From: Cereibacter ovatus
Lineage (GTDB): Bacteria > Pseudomonadota > Alphaproteobacteria > Rhodobacterales > Rhodobacteraceae
Assembly (NCBI RefSeq): GCF_900207575.1
Contig: NZ_OAOQ01000002.1
Span: 238,587-302,586, forward strand
Length of the DNA stretch: 64,000 bases
Reading direction: 5' to 3'
The notes below the pieces were generated by a model. It was not told where the DNA came from. It searched no databases and saw nothing but the letters and a program-made list of their open reading frames with translations. Shown in pieces: positions 57,010 to 64,000 of this stretch. Position 1 is the stretch's first letter; every line of letters starts with the position of its first letter. A program made the position numbers and the translations under genes.

Positions 57010-57932
57010 AACGCCTTGCCTTGCTTGCCCTGCTGTTGCCCGGCCCTGCGGCGGCGGAACCGTTGCGCCTTGTGCTGGACTGGTTCGTGAACCCCGACCA
57101 TGGGCCGATCATCGTGGCCCAGCAAATGGGCTGGTTTGCCGAGGCGGGGCTGACGGTCGAGATCATCCCCCCTGCCGATCCCGCCGATCCGCCGAAGCTG
57201 GTCGCGGCCGGCGCGGCGGACCTTGCGATCACCTATCAGCCGCAGCTTTACCTGCAACATGCCGAAGGCCTGCCGCTGGTGCGCGTCGGCACGCTGGTCG
57301 AAAATCCGCTGTATTGCGTGATGGCGAAGGCGGATGGCCCGGTGCAGGCGCTGTCTGATCTGAAGGGCCGCAAGGTGGGTTTTTCGGTCGCGGGGATCGA
57401 AGAGGCGCTGCTGCACACCATGCTGCGCACCAACGGTGTCCAGCCGTCCGAGGTCGAATTTGTCAACGTGAACTTTGCCCTGACGCCCGCCCTTGCCGCC
57501 GGTCAGGTCGATGCCGTCGCTGGTGCCTTCCGCAACTTCGAGCCGCACCAGATCGCCGCCACCGGCAGCGAAGGCCGCTGCTTCCTGCCCGAGGAAAACG
57601 GCGTGCCGGCCTATGATGAACTGATCTATGTCGCCAATCCACAGCGGATGAACCGCGATACCGTCGCGACCTTCCTTGCCGTGACTGAACGCGCCGCCGC
57701 CCATATCGCTGCCCATCCCGCCGAATCGTGGCAGACCTTCCGCGGCTGGTCGCCCGAGGTCGACGACACGTTGAACGCAGCGGCATGGGGCGACACGCTG
57801 CCCCATTTCGCCGCCCATCCCGCCGCACTGGACCCGGCGCGCTATGACGCCTTCGGCCGCTACATGCAGCAGGTGGGGCTGATCCCTGCCGCCCCCGCGG
57901 TGGCCGAGATCGCGGTGGATCTGACCCGGTGA
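57006..57932 (+). CDS. thiY: ThiY-like substrate-binding protein for a thiamine precursor
   Basis: The 308-residue protein has a signal peptide (about 1-17, ending AAAEP) and the NMT1/THI5-like fold with LDWFVNPDHGPIIVAQQMGWF, typical of ThiY, which binds formylaminopyrimidine. Binding of HMP or a related pyrimidine is the likely role. It overlaps thiD (ATGA) and the ATPase gene (GTGA). The gene order thiM-E-D-Y-Z-X links uptake to salvage. Confidence 0.88.
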   Translation: MKRLALLALLLPGPAAAEPLRLVLDWFVNPDHGPIIVAQQMGWFAEAGLTVEIIPPADPADPPKLVAAGAADLAITYQPQLYLQHAEGLPLVRVGTLVENPLYCVMAKADGPVQALSDLKGRKVGFSVAGIEEALLHTMLRTNGVQPSEVEFVNVNFALTPALAAGQVDAVAGAFRNFEPHQIAATGSEGRCFLPEENGVPAYDELIYVANPQRMNRDTVATFLAVTERAAAHIAAHPAESWQTFRGWSPEVDDTLNAAAWGDTLPHFAAHPAALDPARYDAFGRYMQQVGLIPAAPAVAEIAVDLTR

Positions 57933-58612
57933 GCTTCGGCATCAGGGGCCGCGCCATGCTGGATGGCCGGGTGCTGTTCGATGTGCGGCTGGATCTGCCC
58001 CCGGGCTGGACCTGCCTGCTTGGCCCCTCGGGGGCGGGAAAAAGCACGATCCTGCGGCTGCTTGCGGGCCTGCCCACCGGCACCCGGTTCGACGGCCGGG
58101 TGACGGCGCCGCCGCGGGTGGCCTGGATGGCGCAGGACGATCTGCTGCAACCGCGGCTGTCGGTGCTGGGAAATGTGCTTCTTGGCCAACGGCTTGCCGG
58201 CACGGCCCCGGATGCCCCCCGGGCGCGGGCGCTGCTGGACACCGTCGGTCTCGACGGGATGGCGGACCGCCGTCCCGACAGCCTGTCCGGCGGCCAGCGC
58301 CAGCGTGTGGCACTGGCCCGCGCGCTGATGGAAGATGCCCCGCTTGCGCTGCTGGACGAGCCGTTCTCGGCGCTGGATGCCGGCACCCGGCGCCGGATGC
58401 AGGATCTGGCGCGCGAAAGGCTGGCGGGTCGGGCGGTCCTTCTGGTGACGCATGACCCGTCCGAGGCACTGCGGCTGGGCGATCACGTTCACCTGCTGGC
58501 CGAGGGGCGGCTGGAGCCGATGCCCCTGCCACCCGCCGCCCCGCCCCGCGCCCTGACAAGCCCCGGCCTTGCCGCGGCCCACGAGGCGCTGATGACGCGG
58601 CTTGCGGCATGA
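57929..58612 (+). CDS. thiZ: ThiZ-like ABC transporter ATP-binding protein
   Basis: The 227-residue ATPase has Walker A GPSGAGKST (32-40), the signature LSGGQRQRVALARAL, Walker B LALLDEPF and the switch histidine in VTHDPSEA. The start is a GTG in a GTGA overlap. It powers import of the pyrimidine bound by the preceding protein. Confidence 0.88.
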   Translation: MSFGIRGRAMLDGRVLFDVRLDLPPGWTCLLGPSGAGKSTILRLLAGLPTGTRFDGRVTAPPRVAWMAQDDLLQPRLSVLGNVLLGQRLAGTAPDAPRARALLDTVGLDGMADRRPDSLSGGQRQRVALARALMEDAPLALLDEPFSALDAGTRRRMQDLARERLAGRAVLLVTHDPSEALRLGDHVHLLAEGRLEPMPLPPAAPPRALTSPGLAAAHEALMTRLAA

Positions 58613-59325
58613 AGGCGCTGGTCTCGGCCGTGGCGCTGATCGGGCTTTGGCAGGCTATCGTCAGCCTGACGGGCGTGCCCGCCTTCATCCTGCCCGGCCC
58701 CCGCGCGGTGGCCGAGGCGGCGCTGGCCAATGCCGCGATGCTGTCCGCCAACGCCGGGGTGACCGCGGCCGAGATCGCGGCCGGGCTGGTGCTTGGCTGT
58801 GTGGCGGGCGTGGCGGCGGCGCTGGCCATGACGCTGTCGCACTGGGCCAGCCGCCTGCTGCGCCCCGTGCTGGTTGCCAGCCAGTCGGTGCCGGTCTTCG
58901 CGCTGGCGCCGATCCTGACGCTGTGGCTCGGCTATGGTATGGGCGCGAAAGTCGCGGTCGTGGTGCTGATCGTGGTCTTCCCGGTGGCCTCGGCGCTGCA
59001 CGACGGGCTGACCGCCACCCCGGCCGCAGCCCTCGACCTGGCCCGGCTGGCGCGGGCCTCGCGGCTCGACACGCTGATCTGGCTGCGCCTGCCCCACGCA
59101 TTGCCCCATCTGGGCGCCGCCCTGCGGATCGCCGCGGTCTATGCCCCGATCGGCGCGGTGATCGGCGAATGGGTCGGGGCCTCGGCCGGGCTTGGCCATT
59201 TGATGCTGGTATCGAATGCCCGGATGAAGACCGACCTGATGTTCGCAGCCCTCGCCGTGCTGGCGGTGCTGACCTTGGGACTTCGCGCCGCCGTCGATGC
59301 AGCCCTGCGCCGGCTCGAGATGTGA
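58609..59325 (+). CDS. thiX: ThiX-like ABC transporter permease
   Basis: The 238-residue protein has about six membrane helices and the EAA-like cytoplasmic loop LARASRLDTLIWLRLPHALPHLGAALRIA of NitT/TauT-type permeases. GEWVGASAGLGHLM near the end is also family-typical. It overlaps the ATPase gene (ATGA) and ends the thi operon. Confidence 0.88.
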   Translation: MKALVSAVALIGLWQAIVSLTGVPAFILPGPRAVAEAALANAAMLSANAGVTAAEIAAGLVLGCVAGVAAALAMTLSHWASRLLRPVLVASQSVPVFALAPILTLWLGYGMGAKVAVVVLIVVFPVASALHDGLTATPAAALDLARLARASRLDTLIWLRLPHALPHLGAALRIAAVYAPIGAVIGEWVGASAGLGHLMLVSNARMKTDLMFAALAVLAVLTLGLRAAVDAALRRLEM

Positions 59326-59349
59326 CCGCGCCCGGTCGCGCCCGAAACA

Positions 59350-59365
59350 GCCCCCGCGGGGGGGC
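59350..59365 (+). terminator. Possible terminator of the thi operon
   Basis: A 6-bp GC stem (59350-59355 with 59360-59365) with a four-base loop lies 24 bases after thiX; only two T follow. The rest of the 219-base gap up to the next gene shows nothing I can name. Confidence 0.35.
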
Positions 59366-59544
59366 GTTCAACTCCTTAACGATCACTCCGGTCCCGCGCT
59401 CTCCAGGGCACGCACCGTCCCTGGCCTGTCAGACGACGAACACGACAGGGGCACCTGCACCCGTGCATTTTCTTGCGGCGATGACATGCCGGCCCCGGCC
59501 AGGGTCGCGTAAAAGCGCGGATCGCCGCAGCCCCTCCGCCCCGG

Positions 59545-59955
59545 TTACTCCCACCACGGATCGATGGCGGTGATATCCTCGTCCGACCAGCCGAAATGAT
59601 GCGCCAGCTCATGCACCATGACATGCGTCACCAACTCGGCCAGGGTGACATCGCCACGGTCGATCCACTCCTCCAGGATCGGCCGCCGGAACAGCCAGAT
59701 CGCAGCCGGCTGCACGGGCGGGTCCGACACCGACCGCTCGGTCAGCGGAACCCCCTCGTAAAGCCCCGTCAGATCATAGGGATCCTCGATCCCCATCTCG
59801 TCCAGAATTTCGTCCGGCGGCATGTCCGCGATCCGCAACACCACCGCCGCCGCCAATGCGCGGCAACCGTCCGGCAACCCTGCCACCGCCTCGCGCGCAA
59901 GCCGTTCCAGCAGATCAAGATCGGGGGCGCAAGCGCCGTCAGCCACCTGTGTCAT
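59545..59955 (-). CDS. Small zincin-like metallopeptidase family protein
   Basis: The 136-residue cytoplasmic protein has the zinc motif HELAHH (HExxH at 115-119) near the C-terminus, with an acidic DEDI after it. Size and position of the motif match the DUF1025/MPN-like minigluzincin family of unknown substrate. It has no signal peptide. It is divergent from gltX across 163 bases. Confidence 0.85.
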   Translation of the reverse strand: MTQVADGACAPDLDLLERLAREAVAGLPDGCRALAAAVVLRIADMPPDEILDEMGIEDPYDLTGLYEGVPLTERSVSDPPVQPAAIWLFRRPILEEWIDRGDVTLAELVTHVMVHELAHHFGWSDEDITAIDPWWE

Positions 59956-60118
59956 GCCCCCATCCTATCACGCCCGCCACCACATCCCAGACCCTCCCCC
60001 CTTCATTCTGGCCCAAATATCCCGGGGTCCGGGGCAGCGCCCCGGCGGCCGGCCCCGCTGCCCGAACTGGACAATTCGTCGCCCGTGTGAAACAGCAACC
60101 CCAGCAGGAGATCCGCCG

Positions 60119-61447
60119 ATGACCACCGTAACCCGCTTCGCTCCCTCGCCCACCGGCTACATCCATGTGGGCAACCTGCGCACCGCGCTGATGAACTGGA
60201 TGATCGCCCGCAAATCCGGCGGCACCTTCATTCTGCGGCTCGACGACACCGACCGCGAACGTTCGAAACAGGAATATGCCGACGGGATCATGGAGGATCT
60301 CGAATGGCTCGGCCTGACCTGGGACCGGATCGAGAAACAGTCCGACCGCCTCGACCGCTATGCCGAGGCCGCCGAGGATCTGCGCCGCGCCGGCCGCTTC
60401 TATGAATGTTTCGAAAGCCCGACCGATCTCGACCTGAAGCGCAAGAAGCTGCTCAACATGGGCAAGCCCCCGGTCTATGACCGCGCGGCGCTGAACCTGT
60501 CGGACGAGGATCGCGCCCGCCTGCGTGCCGAGCGTGGCGGTTACTGGCGCTTCCTGCTGGATCAGCAGCGCATCGAATGGACGGACGGCATCCTTGGCCC
60601 GATCTCGATCGATGCCGCCAGCGTGTCCGACCCGGTGCTGATCCGCGCCGACGGGCAGGTGCTTTACACCTTCGCCTCGTCGGTCGATGACATCGACATG
60701 GGCGTGACCTTCATCGTCCGGGGCGCCGACCATGTGACGAACACCGCCACCCAGATCCAGATCATGCAGGCGCTGGGGGGCACGCCGCCGTCGTTCGCCC
60801 ATCACTCGCTGTTGACCGGCCCGCAGGGCGAGGCGCTGTCCAAGCGGCTTGGCACGCTCAGCCTGCGCGATCTGCGCGCCCGCGGGGTGGAACCGATGGC
60901 GCTTTTGTCGCTGATGGCGCGGCTTGGCTCGTCGCAGCCGGTGGAACTGGCCCGCACGCATGATGAACTGCTGGCCGGGTTCGATGTCTCGACCTTCGGC
61001 GCCGCGCCGACCAAGTTCGACGCCGAGGATCTGTTCCCGCTGACCCGCCACTTCGTTCAGGGCCTGCCGTTCGAAACCGTCGCCCGGCGCATTGCCGCGC
61101 TGGGGGTGCCGGATGCGCTGGCCGAAGCCTTCTGGCGGGTGGCCAAGGACAATATCGGCGTGCTGGACGATCTGGCCGGCTGGTGGACCCTGTTCCGCGA
61201 TGGAGCCGAGCCGCAGATCGACCCCGAGGATGCCGAGTTCATCGCGCAGGCCATGGCGCTGCTGCCTGCGCCGCCGTTCACCTCCGAGACCTGGGGCCAA
61301 TGGACCGCCGCGGTCAAGGACGCGACGGGCCGCAAGGGCAAGGGTTTGTTCATGCCGCTGCGCAAGGCGCTGACCGGGCAGGCGCATGGCCCCGAGATGG
61401 CCGATGTCATGCCGTTGTTGCAGACGGTTCGGGCGAAGCAGGGTTAA
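60119..61447 (+). CDS. gltX: Glutamate-tRNA ligase
   Basis: The 442-residue class I aminoacyl-tRNA synthetase has the HIGH-type motif in FAPSPTGYIHVGNLRTAL and the KMSKS-type motif in ALSKRLGTLSL. It is at the short end of the family. Alphaproteobacteria often have two gltX copies, one charging tRNA-Gln for amidation, and this one could be either. AGGAG lies 6 bases before the ATG. Its stop overlaps the convergent gene by four bases. Confidence 0.95.
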   Translation: MTTVTRFAPSPTGYIHVGNLRTALMNWMIARKSGGTFILRLDDTDRERSKQEYADGIMEDLEWLGLTWDRIEKQSDRLDRYAEAAEDLRRAGRFYECFESPTDLDLKRKKLLNMGKPPVYDRAALNLSDEDRARLRAERGGYWRFLLDQQRIEWTDGILGPISIDAASVSDPVLIRADGQVLYTFASSVDDIDMGVTFIVRGADHVTNTATQIQIMQALGGTPPSFAHHSLLTGPQGEALSKRLGTLSLRDLRARGVEPMALLSLMARLGSSQPVELARTHDELLAGFDVSTFGAAPTKFDAEDLFPLTRHFVQGLPFETVARRIAALGVPDALAEAFWRVAKDNIGVLDDLAGWWTLFRDGAEPQIDPEDAEFIAQAMALLPAPPFTSETWGQWTAAVKDATGRKGKGLFMPLRKALTGQAHGPEMADVMPLLQTVRAKQG

Positions 61448-61809
61448 AGGTCGATCGCCGGCGCCTCTGGCGCCGCCTTTGGGGGCGGGGCCGGCAGGGG
61501 CGGCGCGTCGGGCTTGCGCCGGATCAGGATATCGCCATTCGGCAGCCGTTCCGGCGCCTGATAGTTGCGCAGATCGTCGACCTGCGCCAGCAGATCGCGC
61601 AGCGCGGGTTGAAGTTCGGCCATGGCGTCGCCCATGTCGCGCATCGCCGGTTCCATCTCGTCGATCAGGCCGCGCAGCAGCAGGTTCATACCTTCGCCCA
61701 GCAGGCTGAATCCATCCTCGACATCGCCCGATTCGTCGGGTGGGGCCTCCTGCGCCAGCGCGGGGGACAGCAACAGACACAGGGCAAGGGGGGCGGCCAA
61801 GGATCTCAT
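61444..61809 (-). CDS. Unrecognised small exported protein
   Basis: I do not recognise this 121-residue protein. A signal peptide (about 1-20, ending ALAQ) is followed by an acidic, Leu- and Met-rich helical region (about 30-85, with GMNLLLRGLIDEMEPAMRDMGDAMAELQPALRD-like heptads) and a Pro-rich C-terminus. It is probably periplasmic and helical. The chosen ATG begins the signal peptide. Related proteins occur in Rhodobacterales, but no function is known to me. Confidence 0.7.
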   Translation of the reverse strand: MRSLAAPLALCLLLSPALAQEAPPDESGDVEDGFSLLGEGMNLLLRGLIDEMEPAMRDMGDAMAELQPALRDLLAQVDDLRNYQAPERLPNGDILIRRKPDAPPLPAPPPKAAPEAPAIDL

Positions 61810-61876
61810 GCCGCGAATATAAGCCCGCCCCCGCGTTTCACCTAGAGGCGATTGCACGCAGAGCCAGTGCCCGCGC

Positions 61877-63322
61877 CTACCGCGCAAGCGCCAGCAATCC
61901 CGCCACATCCAGATGCGCCTCAAGATGGTCGGCAAGGGCGTCCAGCACCGCCTCCACCCCCGCACCATAGGCCAGCCCCGACGCCTGTGCCCCCAGCGCC
62001 CGCAAGAAGGCCGCGCGAAACCCGTCCGAGGTGAACATGCCGTGCAGGTAGCTGCCCGTCACGCGGCCATCGGGCGAACTTGCGCCCTCGGGGCGGCCCT
62101 CGACATGGGCGAAAGGGCGGGCGCAGTCGGGGCCGTCGGTGGCGCCTATGTGGATCTCATAGCCTTCGATCGCCTCGGCCGTCGCCGCATGGCGGGCCGC
62201 GATCCGTGTCAGCCGCTTGTCGGGGGTCATCACGGTTTCCACATCCAGAAGGCCAAGGCCCCGGGTCACGCCCGGCTCTCCTTCAAGGCCCAGAGGATCG
62301 GCCACGCTGCGGCCAAGCATCTGATATCCCCCACAGATCCCCAGAATGCGCCCGCCGCGGCGGTGATGCGCGATCAGATCCACATCCCAGCCCTGCGACC
62401 GCAGAAAGGCCAGATCGCCGCGGGTGGATTTGGTGCCGGGCAGGATCACCAGCGCGGCATTGGCCGGGATCGGCTGGCCGGGGCGCACCATGACCACCGT
62501 CAGCCCCGGTTCCTGCTTCAGCGGATCAAGATCGTCGAAATTCGCCACGCGCGAAAACGCCAGCCACGCCACCGTGACCGGCCCGGTCCGGGTGGGGGTC
62601 TTCATGTCCAGGGCATCCTCGGCCGGAAGCAGCGCCGCCTGCGGAAAGAACGGCACCACGCCAAAGCCGCGCCAGCCGGTATGCGTCTCGATCAGGCGAT
62701 AGCCGTCGTCGAACAGGCGGACGTCGCCGCGGAACTTGTTGACCAGAAAGCCCGCGACCATCGCTGCATCCTCGGGGTCGATCACCGCCCTGGTACCGAC
62801 GATCTGCGCGATTACGCCGCCACGGTCGATGTCGCCGGCCAGCACCACCGGCACATCCGCTGCCCGTGCAAAGCCCATGTTGGCAATGTCGCCCGTCCGC
62901 AGGTTGACCTCGGCCGGGCTGCCGGCGCCTTCCACGATCACCAGATCGTGCGCGGCCGTCAGCCGGGCGAAGCTGTCCAGCACCGGCGCCATCAGTGCGG
63001 GCTTGCGGTCGAACCAGTCGCGCGCCTTCAGCGTGCCCACGCGCCGGCCCTGCACGATCACCTGCGATCCCTGATCGCTTTCGGGTTTCAGCAGCACCGG
63101 GTTCATGTCGGTCAGCGGCTCCAGCCCCGCGGCGCGGGCCTGAAGCGCCTGCGCGCGGCCGATCTCGCCGCCGTCGGCGGTTACGGCGGCATTGTTCGAC
63201 ATGTTCTGCGGCTTGAACGGGGCTACCGACAGCCCCCGCCGCAACGCCGCCCGGCACAGCCCCGCCACCAGCAGCGATTTGCCCACATCCGAGCCGGTTC
63301 CCTGGATCATCAGTGCCGGCAT
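61877..63322 (-). CDS. cobQ: Cobyric acid synthase
   Basis: CobQ amidates four carboxyl groups of adenosylcobyrinic acid a,c-diamide in cobalamin synthesis. The 481-residue protein has the N-terminal P-loop-like [21 protein letters not shown] and [26 protein letters not shown], then a glutamine amidotransferase domain with the cysteine in [12 protein letters not shown] and the histidine in GSYLHGMF. No other cob gene is in the window. AAGGGG precedes the ATG. Confidence 0.95.
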   Translation of the reverse strand: MPALMIQGTGSDVGKSLLVAGLCRAALRRGLSVAPFKPQNMSNNAAVTADGGEIGRAQALQARAAGLEPLTDMNPVLLKPESDQGSQVIVQGRRVGTLKARDWFDRKPALMAPVLDSFARLTAAHDLVIVEGAGSPAEVNLRTGDIANMGFARAADVPVVLAGDIDRGGVIAQIVGTRAVIDPEDAAMVAGFLVNKFRGDVRLFDDGYRLIETHTGWRGFGVVPFFPQAALLPAEDALDMKTPTRTGPVTVAWLAFSRVANFDDLDPLKQEPGLTVVMVRPGQPIPANAALVILPGTKSTRGDLAFLRSQGWDVDLIAHHRRGGRILGICGGYQMLGRSVADPLGLEGEPGVTRGLGLLDVETVMTPDKRLTRIAARHAATAEAIEGYEIHIGATDGPDCARPFAHVEGRPEGASSPDGRVTGSYLHGMFTSDGFRAAFLRALGAQASGLAYGAGVEAVLDALADHLEAHLDVAGLLALAR

Positions 63323-63731
63323 GGCTGGTGCCCCTTGTGCTGGTGTCGGTTCATCGCGCGCTCCTGTCGGTGGGGCGGTTCTGGCCGTTATGCCGCGATT
63401 TGCCAAGAGCGGGCGGTCTGCAAAAAGGGGGGCGTTCTGCCGGCACAGCGCCGCCCAGGGCTCCTTTTCCGACAGAATCGTTTGCCGCGCGCTGGCGGGA
63501 TTTCACCCGGATTGGCGGTCCGGCTGTGGTTCTTGCGTCATGGCCGACTGAGTCCCTGTGTTGCAACCATGGCGATAAAAAAACAGGAAAATATAGGGTT
63601 AAATGATCGCTTCTGGAATCGTTCAACTTTGAACCGTTGCCTTGATGCAGATCAAGGTTGCGGCGGCGCGTCGCAGGCTAACTGACCCTTACTAAATGGA
63701 CAAGACGCCAGAACCTTATCCAGCCAGTCCG
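63323..63731. other. 409-base gap between cobQ and napF
   Basis: This divergent gap has no convincing gene; a 91-codon minus-strand frame in it has atypical composition. I looked for a cobalamin riboswitch before cobQ and found no B12 box. The AT-rich half near napF holds the FNR box. Confidence 0.6.
63642..63655. promoter_or_regulatory. FNR box upstream of napF
   Basis: TTGATGCAGATCAA is a perfect FNR palindrome. A -10-like CTAACT at 63678-63683 is where a class II FNR-activated promoter (site centred near -41.5) would need it. It suggests anaerobic, FnrL-dependent induction of the nap operon. Confidence 0.85.
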
Positions 63732-64000
63732 ATGACCGATCCCTCCGCCCGCCGCGATCTTCTGCGCGGCCGATTCACCGCAACCGCCGTTCCGCGCCCG
63801 CCGGGGGCGCTGGCAGGGCTTGCCTTTGGCGAAGCCTGCACCGGCTGCGGCGACTGCGCCCGGGCCTGCGGTGCGGCGATCATCCTGTGCGACGGCGAAG
63901 GGTTGCCGGTGGTGGACATGCGCGAGGGCGGCTGCACCTTCTGCGGCGATTGCACCCGCGCCTGCCCGACCGGGGCGCTGATGCCGGGGGCGCCATGGCC
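63732..64000 (+). CDS. napF: Ferredoxin-type protein NapF (cut by window end)
   Basis: The visible 89 residues begin MTDPSARRDLLRGRF, the typical NapF opening, and hold two [4Fe-4S] motifs, CTGCGDCARAC and CTFCGDCTRAC. NapF is a cytoplasmic iron-sulfur protein that helps mature or reduce the periplasmic nitrate reductase NapA. A third cluster motif should lie beyond the window. The rest of the nap operon presumably follows. Confidence 0.88.
   Translation, partial: MTDPSARRDLLRGRFTATAVPRPPGALAGLAFGEACTGCGDCARACGAAIILCDGEGLPVVDMREGGCTFCGDCTRACPTGALMPGAPW

Noticed and set aside
63351-63626. 91-codon minus-strand frame upstream of cobQ
   Set aside because: Composition is unlike neighbouring proteins, there is no ribosome binding site, and it overlaps the cobQ leader.
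63323-63731. Possible cobalamin riboswitch before cobQ
   Set aside because: I searched the leader for the B12 box and the conserved core elements and found none on the cobQ strand.

Overview
The window is a GC-rich, gene-dense chromosomal segment from an alphaproteobacterium of the Rhodobacterales (Rhodobacter/Cereibacter/Gemmobacter-like). The main support is the fnrL / universal-stress-protein / ccoNOQP / ccoGHIS arrangement known from Rhodobacter, good FNR boxes in front of the respiratory genes, a PpsR/CrtJ-type palindrome between hemE and hemC, and alphaproteobacterial versions of the Tol-Pal and thiamine-salvage loci. I saw no rRNA, tRNA, CRISPR array, insertion sequence or prophage. 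Almost everything reads as vertically inherited core genome. No unmistakable new system is present; the best leads are small unrecognised proteins, degenerate enzymes and regulatory sites.

Layout. 1-9.9 kb: the oxygen-response and high-affinity respiration block. It holds FnrL, a tandem universal stress protein, the cbb3 oxidase operon ccoNOQP and its assembly operon ccoGHIS (with a 52-residue CcoS). 10-16.6 kb: a D-Ala-D-Ala carboxypeptidase with a SPOR domain, a HAD hydrolase, clpS, an unrecognised membrane-anchored Gly-rich protein, an RsmC-like methyltransferase and an SDR that lacks the catalytic lysine. 16.6-20.8 kb: tetrapyrrole genes hemF, hemE and hemC, mixed with two small envelope proteins. 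21-28.7 kb: a degenerate kinase-like protein, a DUF2339-type membrane protein, the operon holB-tatD-MBL-AEC transporter, and a 97-residue protein built of internal repeats.

29-38 kb: the Tol-Pal cell-envelope operon ybgC-tolQRAB-pal-cpoB, followed by tilS and ftsH. 38-43 kb: a methyltransferase, an unknown membrane protein, and the one-carbon folate genes fhs and folD with a chorismate-mutase-fold gene between them, then a membrane-bound LytTR regulator. 43-46.5 kb: pdeM and an Lhr-type helicase of the ligase-associated DNA damage response. 46.5-54.6 kb: a YmdB-like phosphoesterase, an SLC13/RCK transporter, yebC, two exporters, ugd-galE for UDP-sugars and a small lytic transglycosylase lipoprotein. 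54.6-59.3 kb: a TPP riboswitch in front of thiM-thiE-thiD-thiYZX, a salvage and uptake operon whose genes overlap by four bases. 59.5-64 kb: a zincin-like peptidase, gltX, a small exported protein, cobQ, and the start of a nap (periplasmic nitrate reductase) operon behind a perfect FNR box.

Taken together the two ends are linked by FnrL. The regulator encoded at the left edge has predicted sites at its own gene, at the usp/cco intergenic region and at napF on the right edge. Haem, cobalamin and thiamine genes in between supply cofactors for that metabolism. All functional calls rest on reading motifs by eye; no database search was run.
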